A DNA stretch of 64,000 nucleotides. Origin: Gemmataceae bacterium. GTDB lineage: Bacteria > Planctomycetota > Planctomycetia > Gemmatales > Gemmataceae. A program made the position numbers and the translations under genes. Below, in pieces: positions 42,690 through 50,947 of the stretch. How positions within the stretch are numbered: the first letter of the stretch is position 1; every line of letters begins with the position of its first letter. The notes beneath the pieces were generated by a model that was given only the letters and a program-made list of their open reading frames with translations, was not told the origin of the DNA and searched no databases. The stretch is taken from the NCBI GenBank assembly GCA_009692065.1, contig SHZY01000002.1, forward strand, positions 1 to 64,000. The letters run 5' to 3'.

Positions 42690-43703
42690 ATGAAAATCGG
42701 CGCACTGCTCTTGGTCCTCGCGGCCATTCTCTTGTCCCTCCCCATGGCCAAGGCTCAGGAAAAAAAGCTGATACGCATCGGCATCATCGGGCTCGACACG
42801 TCGCACGTGCCGGCGTTCACCGGGCTGTTCAACGATCCGAAGGCCGAAGGCGATCTCGCGGGCTTCAAGGTCGTCGCCGGCTTCCCCGGCGGCAGCAAGG
42901 ACGTCAAGATGAGCTACTCGCGTGTCGAGATGTTCACCAAGCAGATCCAGGAAAAGTACGGCGTCGAGATCGTCGATTCCATCGACGCGCTGGTCAGCAA
43001 GGTGGACGCCGTCCTGATCGAGAGCGTGGACGGCCGGCCTCACCTCGCGCAGGCGATTCCGGTGTTGAAGGCTGGCAAGATCGTCTTCATCGACAAGCCG
43101 GTCGCCGGCTCGCTGGCCGACGCGCTGATGATTTACCAGCTCGCGCGCCAGTACAAGACGCCTGTTTTCTCCAGTTCCAGCCTGCGCTACGCCACCAATA
43201 TTCGCGCGGTCAAGGGGGATCCCAAGGTGGGCAAGGTGCTAGGGTGCATCTCCTATAGCCCGTGCGAAATCGAGGAGCACCATCCCGACCTGTTCTGGTA
43301 CGGCATCCATGGCGTTGAGGCTCTCTACACGATCATGGGCACCGGCTGCCAGTCGGTGTCGCGCACGCATACCAAAGGCGCCGACATCGCCACCGGCGTG
43401 TGGGAAGGCGGCCGCATTGGCACCTACCGGGGCTTGCGGGCTGGCAAGCAGGACTATGGCACCATCACCTTCGGAGACAAGGGAAACTTGAGCACCACCG
43501 GCTACGTCGGCGGCTACAGGCCGCTCGTCGTCGAGATTGCCAAGTTCTTCCGCACGGGCATGGCGCCGGTCAGTGCCGAGGAAACGATCGAAATCTTTGC
43601 GTTCATGGAAGCCGCCGACGAAAGCAAGCGGCAAGGCGGGGCGCCGGTGACGATCGAGAGCGTCATGAAAAAGGCGCGTGAGTTCAATCAGGGGCGGAAG
43701 TAG
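42690..43703 (+). CDS. Secreted Gfo/Idh/MocA-family oxidoreductase
   Basis: The 337-residue protein has a signal peptide (about residues 1-23, ending AKAQ). A Rossmann start IRIGIIGLDTSHVPAF, then VDAVLIESVDGRPH and FIDKPVAGSLADA, give the Gfo/Idh/MocA layout, with the EKP-type Lys here in DKP. The planctomycete exported members usually act on sugars or cyclitols, and the substrate here is unknown. HHPDLFWYGIHGVEAL supplies the conserved C-terminal-domain His. It ends at a strong bidirectional terminator. Confidence 0.88.
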   Translation: MKIGALLLVLAAILLSLPMAKAQEKKLIRIGIIGLDTSHVPAFTGLFNDPKAEGDLAGFKVVAGFPGGSKDVKMSYSRVEMFTKQIQEKYGVEIVDSIDALVSKVDAVLIESVDGRPHLAQAIPVLKAGKIVFIDKPVAGSLADALMIYQLARQYKTPVFSSSSLRYATNIRAVKGDPKVGKVLGCISYSPCEIEEHHPDLFWYGIHGVEALYTIMGTGCQSVSRTHTKGADIATGVWEGGRIGTYRGLRAGKQDYGTITFGDKGNLSTTGYVGGYRPLVVEIAKFFRTGMAPVSAEETIEIFAFMEAADESKRQGGAPVTIESVMKKAREFNQGRK

Positions 43704-43716
43704 CCGTGAGAAACAA

Positions 43717-43748
43717 AACAGCCCAGGGACGGCCGTCCCTGGGCTGTT
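43717..43748. terminator. Bidirectional terminator, perfect 32-base palindrome
   Basis: AACAGCCCAGGGACGG is followed directly by its exact complement. T-rich stretches lie on both sides (TTTTT at about 43757 on the plus strand, TTTTG on the minus strand). It separates two convergent genes. Confidence 0.85.
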
Positions 43749-43762
43749 GGAGTTGCATTTTT

Positions 43763-44293
43763 CTAGCGTGTCGTCACCACCACGCCGTCGCGGTCGAACT
43801 CGATGCGGGTGAATTGCCTTGGCCCGTACACGAATTCAATGGAATCGCGATTGACGATCACGCGGCGTGGTTGGCCTTCCGGCAAGCTGAAGCGGACCGC
43901 TTGCGGCTGCTTCGTCACCGGGTTCAAAATAGTCACTTCAAACGAGCCCACCTTCGGCTGAAACGTCTTCGCGAACGCGTCAAGCGTCGGAATCTGTCCT
44001 TGCTGGACGGGCGGCTGGACCTGCTCGGTATTCGGCCGCTGCTGCGCCCCGGGAAACGATTCCTTGACGGGAGTCATCGGCTGAACGTAAATCACGCGCG
44101 GGCCGAACGGGCTGTAGTATGTCGGGCCGTTTTCCGGAATATACAGATTGACGAACGGCGCCCGCACGGACACGCCGCCGCCCACTGCCACACGTACGAA
44201 CGGAGCGTGGACAAATACCTGGGCCTGGCTAGTGGATGGCACGCCAAGCCATGCCATTGCGATAGCCGTGGCGAGGATCAAGGTGCCTCTCAT
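43763..44293 (-). CDS. Secreted protein of unknown function
   Basis: The 176-residue product starts at ATG 44293 with AAGGAG upstream. The signal peptide is about residues 1-24 (ending STSQA). The mature part has two similar beta-rich repeats (VFVHAPFVRVAVGGG and VSVRAPFVNLYIPEN), a Pro/Gln linker and a C-terminal beta domain (GSFEVTILNPVTKQPQAVRF). No family is recognised. It lies 81 bases downstream of the macroglobulin-like gene on the same strand and may be co-transcribed with it. Confidence 0.72.
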   Translation of the reverse strand: MRGTLILATAIAMAWLGVPSTSQAQVFVHAPFVRVAVGGGVSVRAPFVNLYIPENGPTYYSPFGPRVIYVQPMTPVKESFPGAQQRPNTEQVQPPVQQGQIPTLDAFAKTFQPKVGSFEVTILNPVTKQPQAVRFSLPEGQPRRVIVNRDSIEFVYGPRQFTRIEFDRDGVVVTTR

Positions 44294-44374
44294 GGTTGTA
44301 CTCCTTGAAGAGTGGGGCGAATTCCTGCTCCGTAATGATGTCACTTGCAGCGGGTATTGAGTAACGTGTGAGTG

Positions 44375-47300
44375 CTACTTGGCGGGGTGAACGCGCACTG
44401 TGAGCGGGGCGATCCACGACTTGTGTTCGGCATCGTAGGCGAGATACGCTCGGCTCGCGGGGCCGTGGTACAGGCCCGGCAGCCGGCAGACGAGATCGAG
44501 GTCGAGCGCAATCTTGGCATCAGGCGCGAGATCGCGCCAGTAGAGGACGAGTTCCCGGCCACGCAGTTCCCAGGCGCTGATCTTGGCGTTCTTTTCCACC
44601 AGGGCGTTCAGCGGGGCGGTATCGTCGGGCAGAGACAGTCCGCCGGGCAGGCCGAGGATGGCGACGGCCATGCCCTGACTTTTCCCAGAGATGTTTTCGA
44701 GAACTGCGGCAAGCTTGACTGTTTCGCCTTCGCGTGCCTGCCCTTGACTGAGCTTGGCGGTCAGCTTGAGCGGGGCCTTGGGGTCGCTGGGCGGTTTTTC
44801 CGCGAGGTAGGACCAGGTCAGCGTGTAGGGCATCACGTTGTTGCCCGTGGCGTTGAGTTCGATCACGTTCTTGCCTGGCTGCAGCGCGTGAGGCACGGTC
44901 AGCGTGACCATGTCCTGCGCGCGCGGCGAGACGCTGCCACGCACTGCGGTGAGATCATTTGGCGGCGGGGCGAATTGATTGGCCTGGCCTTGGTTTGGCA
45001 GATTCCTCTTGGGAACCATGAGGACTTCGCCGGCCTGAAGGGGCCTCGGATCTCGGTGGTAATGTGCGATCATCGCTTTGAGGGCGAGCACGGTTGCCTG
45101 GGCGCCGCCGTAGGCGCCGACGCCGCGGCGCTGCTGGTTGAGCCACTTGACGCCGGCCTGGATGTTCAGCTTGAATTCGCCCCCCGGCCCGGCCTTGATC
45201 CAGCCGAGGATGGCGAGCGACGTCGTTTCGACATCGAGATCGTTTCCTCGCGCACCGTTGATGCTGGTCTTGGCGCCGGTAACGATGCCTTCGGGCTTTT
45301 GGCTGGTGACGAGGGCACGCAACAGTTCAATCCCTTCGGCCGTTTTCTTGACGTTGAGGTGGCTCAGAGCCGCCAGGGCCAGGAAGTAAGGATCCTTTTG
45401 CGTATTGCCTTGCTCGCGCAAGGCTGCCAGTTCCCTGTCGAGACCGTCCTTTACGCCGCTTTCGGTCAGGGCCCAGAGAATGTACGCGTTGTTCACCGCT
45501 GCCGTGGCACGGGCGAGATCCTTGGGATTGCGCTGGAAGCCCCCCTTGTTGTCGCGATGTTCGAGCAGGAACTGCTCGGTGCGCTCCAGCATTTCATCTT
45601 CGACTTGCTGGACCTTGGCCAGGCCGCGGAATTGCAGGAGGCCGTAGGCAGTCAACGCCTCGTCCGGCGCGCCGGCTGGCCCGAACCACGCGTAGCCACG
45701 CTTTTCGCCGGGACGGCCGGGAGCGAGGCATTCGTAGCCGAGCAGGCGTTGATGGCCCGCGTGGAGCAATTGCCGCGCCTGCTTTTCCGCGATCGGGTTG
45801 GACTGCTTCGCGGCCTGAAGGTACTGGAGAATCAACAGGTTGGCAAAGTTGGTCGAGGCCGTCTGTTCGAAGGGACCACCCGGCTCGCCGAGGAGGGTTT
45901 CGAGAGCGCCGCTGATTTCCGCCAGCGGCGACGGATAGAAGTGGGCCTGCACCCTGAGTGTGCCCGCGTTCCATTGCTCCGGGAGTGTGATCGTGTGCTC
46001 GACGGGGCGGCCGTCAATGACGCCGCTGACCGAGCCGGTGATCGGGAAGCCATGGGGCAAGACCTTGAATTGGCGTTCGACCGCGTCGCCGAAGCCGGCG
46101 GTCTTGCCGACGATACGCAATGTGGCGATTCCGTCGCTGATGGTCGGCTTGACGTCGAACAGCTCGCGCGTGCGCTGGCCGGGCTTTAGCGTGATCGCGA
46201 GTTCGGCCTTGTCGGCAAATTCGAGACCTTTCGCGCGGGCCAGGAGCGTGGCCGTGGTCGCATTCGGCCCATCGTTTTGCAGGGTGACGGGGATTGTCAC
46301 CTGGTCCTTATCAGAGACTTCGAGCGGGACCTTGGGATCGACCATGAACGGGAGCTTGGCGGCGATCTCGATGCGGTTGGCGCCGAGCCGGCCGTCGAAG
46401 GTGTGGCTGAGCACCAGCACCTGATAACGCGTGACAGAATCGGCGAGATCGAACGTCACCTCCGCCTTGCCGTCGGCCATGACCAGCACGGGATGCCAAT
46501 AGATGGTGTCCGCGAGGTCGCGACCGAGATCGTCCTTGTTAGCCTCACGTCTGTGAGCGTATTCGCGCACCACGGACGGATCGTTTACAGGCGGCATCTG
46601 CACGCGCCGGCCCAGATTTCTCAGCAGCAGCGTCTGGTACTCGCCGTCCTGGCGCAGGCGGCGATCATCCATCTCGTCTTGCATCTTTTTCTGAGCATCT
46701 CCGCCCGGAACCAACGCTTGAATAAGGTTGGGGTTACGTTGATCTTGCGCCTGCGCTATCAGGTTGATTTCATTGGCCGCGGGCGTGCCGTTTTTCTTCG
46801 GCGCGACAGGTTGAGGCGGCATGTTCTTCGGATCTTCGAGGTCGTCGGGCAGGAAGATATCTTCCAGTTCGATCAGATCGACGTTCGCCAACACAGGCTG
46901 ATTAAGGTTCCCTAATTGCATTCCCATTTTGAATCCAGGCGGATTCTTTTCTTCCCGCAGGTTGTCGCCCATGAAAGCGATGGTGCCGATGATGCTTGCC
47001 AGGAAGAGGAAGCCGAGCAGGCTCAGGCCGGAGAACAGCCAGGCGCGGGGCTTGCCCTCACCGTCGGAGAGTCGGCGCAGGCCGATGCTGACCAGGAAGA
47101 AACCGATGAACAAGAGCGTGAGCATGCCGCCGCCCAGCCCGAACTGGATGAAGTAGAGCCGGGTCTCGCGCAGTTGCCGTTCGGCCTCGCTCACTTTGAC
47201 GGTTTCGTTGTCCACATCCGCCACGTTGGCGCGGAGGACTTGCTCCTGCTGATTGGGAGCCGTCTCTTGTTTTTCCGTTTCGCCAAGCTTCCTTTGCAAG

Positions 47301-49951
47301 TCGATCGCTTGCTTGACGAAACTCTGGTCGAGCTTTTCGATGTCCTTCTGGTCAGTGCCGACGAACTGGGCCACCGGGTTGATTGAGTTGGCGAGGAACC
47401 CCGGCGTCTTCTGTTGTTTCTGGGCCCGCACGAACATCTGCGGATCCTGCTCGGCAAAGCGGCGCCAGCCCTGGCAGCCGAGCAAGAGATCGAGCGCCTG
47501 CGACGCCTGCGGATGGTCGCCCAGGAGGAAATCCGCGTACTCGAGGTCTTCGGGATTGCGCACCTCCGTGGTCAGGAGGAAGTGCGTCGGCATGCTGCGT
47601 CCCGTCTTCTCGTCGGCGTGCTTCAGCAAGCTGCTGTCCACGACCGCCACCAGGGCGACGCTCGGGGCAAATATCTTCTTCTCGCTCCGCGCTTGCAAGC
47701 TCAGACGCACCGCATCGCCGGGTTGATAGCTGGCGCGATCCGCCTTGATCTCGACGTCGACCTTCTCCGAACTCTTGCGATAGATGAGCCTCTCGGCGAT
47801 GGGCCGATGCAGGATTTCTTGCTGCGTGCGGATGATCTCGAACACCGTCACGCGATAGACGCCGCCGACGCCCAGTGCCGGTTTCAGGATCGCCTGCACG
47901 GGCTGATTGACGCCGGCGCGGACGAACTGGTGGTCGATCATGCGGCCCCGGCAATAAACGCCGATCAGCAGCTCACGGCGTTGCTGCGTGCTCTGCACCA
48001 GGACTTCGACCTGGTTTTCGACCACGCCGTCAGGAATCGTCATGACCACGCCTTGGTTCTTGACTTCCGGCAACGCAACGGTGCGCTCGATGCCGATGGG
48101 GGAATCCACGATCAGTTTGTATTTCTTGGCGGCCGCGGGGACGAACGTGAAATAACCGAGGCCCTGATTGGCGCCCGGTTCATCGGGATCAGAGACGGAT
48201 TGCACGCGGGCGACTTCCTGATTCTTGTCGTCCACGATTCGGCCCGCGAAGTCGGCGGGTCGGTTCGCGGGAGTCCTGGCCTGGAAGTAAACGCGGTTGG
48301 GCGCACGAGCGATGAGGTCGCCGCCTTCGGGGTAGAACTCGACCTGCAGATCGCGGACGACGAGCGGGATGTCGCGCAGCAGCGTCTCCGGGGAGCCGCC
48401 GTCGTTGCATTCGAGCGACACCTTGCCGACGCCGCGCGGCAGCACGACGGGCACGGGGCACTCGAAGGCGACCTTGCCGTCCTGATCGGTCGTGAGCGGC
48501 TGGTCGAGGACTTTTTGACCATCGATGACGACGCGGGCGTTGACGCGGATTCCTTGCGGTCCGCCCTGGAGGGACACAATGCGCGCCTGGAACTTGATCT
48601 GATCGCCGGCGCCGTAGGAAGTGCGGTTGAAGGTCAGTACCTTGGTGAAGCGAGCCGGCTGCCAGCGCTGCACCAGGAAGGAGCGTTTTTCTTCGTTGAA
48701 GCGTTCGTTGACTTCGCTGACGACGAGCGTGTACTGGCCGCTGGCGAGGTCGGCCGGGAGCTTGAAGTCGCCGACGCCAAGGCCATGCAGGTCGGCGCCG
48801 TCGGGGCCTTTGAGGTTCTCGTTCTTCGGACCCGCGCTGACCAAGCTGGCGACTTCCTGCCGGAAGATCTCGTCGCTCTTGGGGCCGAGGATGCGGTAGC
48901 GAAGGTGGAACGGCAGCTGGGCCGGCTTGAGGCTGAAGCGTTCCAGCGTCAGGGAGCGGAAGCGGATGGTCTCGCCGGGGCGGTAAATGGGGCGATCGGT
49001 CGCCAGGTGGGTGACGTATTCGGGGAAGACGATCTTGAGATTGTCGCGTAAGACAACGAGCTTGCCGTCGGGCGTTACCGCATGAAACTCGATGACCAGA
49101 TCATCACCGGGTTTGATCGGCAGTACCGGCAGATCGAAGTTGGCCCGGTTGTTCGCCTGATACATGAGCTTCTGTTGATACAGGGTCTCGCCCGTCCGGG
49201 TGTTGACGACGCGGGCCTCCGACGGCGACATCGTGCCAGGCAGCGAGTCTTGCTGTTGAACTTTGCCCTGGTTGATACCCCTGGCGATGTTCTGGTTTTG
49301 CTCGTTATTGCCGACGACGTTCCTCTCGATCTCATACTTTGTCGGGGCGCCGGCCTGGGCGACCTGGGGGCCGTAAACATTGATGCGGCTCTCGGCACGT
49401 TTGTCCTCGATGACCTTGCGCGTTTGCGTTTCCTTGGTCCGCCAATCGTTGAAGAGAGAGTCGATCTGGTCCTGAATGGCCTTGATCTCCTGCTGCGTTT
49501 GGCCCTTTTTTGATTTCAGATCGTGCTGAGATTTCGTCAGATTTTCCTTGGCCTTCGCCAGGCTGTTCTTGTTGGCGGCAAAGGCATCGGTGCTATGGCG
49601 CCACGCCTTGAAGCCCGCGGCCATGCCGACGGAAAAAAGCACGAACAGGATGGCGGCCGCGGCGGCCCAGCGGTTGAGAAAGAGCAGACGCCGCGCCGGA
49701 CGGTACATCAGCACCGTGGGCGCCGTGGATGCCGGCGTGGCCTTTGTCGGTGCCTTGAAGACGATCTCGGGGTGTTCCTCTTTCACCGCTTCCGCCAGCA
49801 TACCTTGCTGTTCCTGGGCGGCCTGGAGTCCTCGTCGGCAGTCGGGGCAGCTTCCAAGGTGGGCGACGAAATCGGCGCGCTCCTGCGGCTCCAGAAGGTC
49901 ATACAGGTAGGGCAGCAACTGTTGCTGGCAGTGGTGGCAGGTCATATTCAT
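44375..49951 (-). CDS. Anti-sigma zinc-finger / alpha-2-macroglobulin-like fusion protein
   Basis: The 1858-residue protein uses ATG 49951 (GGAGG five bases upstream; GTG 49954 and ATG 49945 are alternatives). The N-terminus is a ZAS-type finger (Cys5, Cys8, His31-x3-Cys35-x2-Cys38). Helix 1 is at about 95-112, followed by a coiled coil at about 120-175. An MG2-like domain starts near 318 (ATDRPIYRPGETIRF) amid many beta domains. Two more helices lie near 936-957 and 966-990, with an Arg-rich loop between them. The alpha-2-macroglobulin core is near 1145-1250 and the thiol-ester region near 1355, where the family C-x-E-Q reads P-F-E-Q. Positive-inside topology puts the finger in the cytoplasm and both halves of the macroglobulin in the periplasm. 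The sigma gene lies directly upstream. Confidence 0.88.
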   Translation of the reverse strand: MNMTCHHCQQQLLPYLYDLLEPQERADFVAHLGSCPDCRRGLQAAQEQQGMLAEAVKEEHPEIVFKAPTKATPASTAPTVLMYRPARRLLFLNRWAAAAAILFVLFSVGMAAGFKAWRHSTDAFAANKNSLAKAKENLTKSQHDLKSKKGQTQQEIKAIQDQIDSLFNDWRTKETQTRKVIEDKRAESRINVYGPQVAQAGAPTKYEIERNVVGNNEQNQNIARGINQGKVQQQDSLPGTMSPSEARVVNTRTGETLYQQKLMYQANNRANFDLPVLPIKPGDDLVIEFHAVTPDGKLVVLRDNLKIVFPEYVTHLATDRPIYRPGETIRFRSLTLERFSLKPAQLPFHLRYRILGPKSDEIFRQEVASLVSAGPKNENLKGPDGADLHGLGVGDFKLPADLASGQYTLVVSEVNERFNEEKRSFLVQRWQPARFTKVLTFNRTSYGAGDQIKFQARIVSLQGGPQGIRVNARVVIDGQKVLDQPLTTDQDGKVAFECPVPVVLPRGVGKVSLECNDGGSPETLLRDIPLVVRDLQVEFYPEGGDLIARAPNRVYFQARTPANRPADFAGRIVDDKNQEVARVQSVSDPDEPGANQGLGYFTFVPAAAKKYKLIVDSPIGIERTVALPEVKNQGVVMTIPDGVVENQVEVLVQSTQQRRELLIGVYCRGRMIDHQFVRAGVNQPVQAILKPALGVGGVYRVTVFEIIRTQQEILHRPIAERLIYRKSSEKVDVEIKADRASYQPGDAVRLSLQARSEKKIFAPSVALVAVVDSSLLKHADEKTGRSMPTHFLLTTEVRNPEDLEYADFLLGDHPQASQALDLLLGCQGWRRFAEQDPQMFVRAQKQQKTPGFLANSINPVAQFVGTDQKDIEKLDQSFVKQAIDLQRKLGETEKQETAPNQQEQVLRANVADVDNETVKVSEAERQLRETRLYFIQFGLGGGMLTLLFIGFFLVSIGLRRLSDGEGKPRAWLFSGLSLLGFLFLASIIGTIAFMGDNLREEKNPPGFKMGMQLGNLNQPVLANVDLIELEDIFLPDDLEDPKNMPPQPVAPKKNGTPAANEINLIAQAQDQRNPNLIQALVPGGDAQKKMQDEMDDRRLRQDGEYQTLLLRNLGRRVQMPPVNDPSVVREYAHRREANKDDLGRDLADTIYWHPVLVMADGKAEVTFDLADSVTRYQVLVLSHTFDGRLGANRIEIAAKLPFMVDPKVPLEVSDKDQVTIPVTLQNDGPNATTATLLARAKGLEFADKAELAITLKPGQRTRELFDVKPTISDGIATLRIVGKTAGFGDAVERQFKVLPHGFPITGSVSGVIDGRPVEHTITLPEQWNAGTLRVQAHFYPSPLAEISGALETLLGEPGGPFEQTASTNFANLLILQYLQAAKQSNPIAEKQARQLLHAGHQRLLGYECLAPGRPGEKRGYAWFGPAGAPDEALTAYGLLQFRGLAKVQQVEDEMLERTEQFLLEHRDNKGGFQRNPKDLARATAAVNNAYILWALTESGVKDGLDRELAALREQGNTQKDPYFLALAALSHLNVKKTAEGIELLRALVTSQKPEGIVTGAKTSINGARGNDLDVETTSLAILGWIKAGPGGEFKLNIQAGVKWLNQQRRGVGAYGGAQATVLALKAMIAHYHRDPRPLQAGEVLMVPKRNLPNQGQANQFAPPPNDLTAVRGSVSPRAQDMVTLTVPHALQPGKNVIELNATGNNVMPYTLTWSYLAEKPPSDPKAPLKLTAKLSQGQAREGETVKLAAVLENISGKSQGMAVAILGLPGGLSLPDDTAPLNALVEKNAKISAWELRGRELVLYWRDLAPDAKIALDLDLVCRLPGLYHGPASRAYLAYDAEHKSWIAPLTVRVHPAK

Positions 49952-49967
49952 CACTTCCTCCAGGCGC

Positions 49968-50019
49968 CGCTTGCGGCATAGCGCTCGCAGGGTGCCCTGC
50001 GAGCGCTATGCCGCAAGCG
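49968..50019. repeat. Family D repeat between sigma and anti-sigma genes
   Basis: Perfect 25-base arms (49968-49992, 49995-50019) meet around a two-base loop, forming the most stable hairpin in the window. It fills the 70-base gap between the sigma factor stop and the macroglobulin start and must be transcribed if they are one operon. Confidence 0.9.
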
Positions 50020-50021
50020 TC

Positions 50022-50594
50022 CTATACTTTCGCCGCCTTCGGATTCAACACCTTGCGCAATTTCTCTAGCGCGCTGCGCATCTGTGTCTTCACGGTGCTG
50101 ACGGGGCAGTCGCGAATCTCGGCGATCTGCTCGTAGGTCAATTCGCCGTTCTGGCGCAGGAGAAAAACTTCCTTCTCCTCCTCGCGCAGGCCGAGGATCG
50201 CCTGGCGCAGGCGTCCGATCGATTCCTTTCGTTCCAGCGTTTGGCCCGGGGTGGCATCCTTGGCCATCATGGTGTATTGCTCCGCGTTCAAGGGACGTGC
50301 TCGACGATGCCAGGCGCTGCGCTGCAAATCCTTCGCCGTGTTGAAGCAGACGCGAAAAATCCACGCTCGCAAGTTCAGCACCTGCGGCAGCTGCTCGCGT
50401 GTGTTCCAGCACTTGATGAAGGCGTCCTGGGCGGCGTCCTTGGCGTCTTCGCGGTTGCCGAGCACGTACACGAGGGTGCTGATGAGTTCGTCCCTCAACT
50501 CATGGAAGGCGCGAATCAGCCGCTCGTCGGAGGTTTCCTGGCCGTTCCTTGAGGCGCCGATGTCGATCAAGGCGGCTTCATCGTGCTTGGCCAT
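50022..50594 (-). CDS. ECF-type RNA polymerase sigma factor
   Basis: The 190-residue protein has sigma region 2 (DAAQDAFIKCWNTREQL, NLRAWIFRVCFNTAKD) and region 4 (LREEEKEVFLLRQNGELTYE, then CPVSTVKTQMRSALEKLRK). There is no region 1.1 or 3, as in group IV sigma factors. The next gene on this strand encodes a zinc-finger protein of the anti-sigma type, the usual pairing. It would direct RNA polymerase to envelope-stress genes, possibly including its own. An 11-base inverted repeat lies just upstream. ATG 50594 is the first in-frame Met. Confidence 0.94.
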   Translation of the reverse strand: MAKHDEAALIDIGASRNGQETSDERLIRAFHELRDELISTLVYVLGNREDAKDAAQDAFIKCWNTREQLPQVLNLRAWIFRVCFNTAKDLQRSAWHRRARPLNAEQYTMMAKDATPGQTLERKESIGRLRQAILGLREEEKEVFLLRQNGELTYEQIAEIRDCPVSTVKTQMRSALEKLRKVLNPKAAKV

Positions 50595-50630
50595 ACTTCA
50601 CCGGAAAAGACGGGGCCGCTGCGGTCATAG

Positions 50631-50697
50631 TTTGGGAAATGACGGTTTTTTCGCCGCGGCTAATCGTCTCAGCGCTCCATTGTCCCAAAAAACCGTC
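50631..50697. promoter_or_regulatory. Inverted repeat upstream of the sigma factor gene
   Basis: GACGGTTTTTT (50641-50651) and AAAAAACCGTC (50687-50697) are perfect inverted copies 35 bases apart, and TTTGGGA/TCCCAAA overlap them. They lie in the promoter region of the sigma gene and could be an operator or a pair of promoter elements. Confidence 0.4.
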
Positions 50698-50835
50698 CGG
50701 TGCCAAGAGACAAACCGACAAATAGAGGACGGCAAGCGGGCGGAAGTTTCACGCCGGATCCGCGTTTAGCGCCCGCCATTTGCCTTGCCGCGGCTTGGTG
50801 CCCACCAAAATCCGCCGCCACGCCAATTTTTCTGA

Positions 50836-50864
50836 TTGACACCGACGGCCACGTTGACGAAAAT
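50836..50864 (+). promoter_or_regulatory. Sigma-70-type promoter of the DUF1549/DUF1501 pair
   Basis: TTGACA (50836-50841), a 17-base spacer, and GAAAAT (50859-50864; four of six consensus bases). It ends 83 bases before ATG 50948. Confidence 0.5.
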
Positions 50865-50947
50865 ACACCAACCACATTGAACGCGTAGATTCCTGCCTCA
50901 TCAGCTGCCACAGCTGTCGCAAGTAGCCTTTTGCCAGGAGTGAAGAA

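Larger units (their letters stand above)
50595..50947. other. Divergent control region of the sigma factor and DUF1549 genes
   Basis: The 353 bases contain the 50631-50697 inverted repeat, a half copy of family C (GTTTAGCGCCCGCC at about 50764) and a promoter facing right at 50836-50864. I see no coding sequence. Confidence 0.55.

Noticed and set aside
44372-46189. Long plus-strand frame (605 codons) opposite the macroglobulin gene
   Set aside because: It is antisense to a protein with clear domains, is rich in Arg/Gly/Leu, and shows no domain of its own. High-GC codons on the real strand keep the opposite frame open. The same applies to 47414-49051 and other antisense frames.
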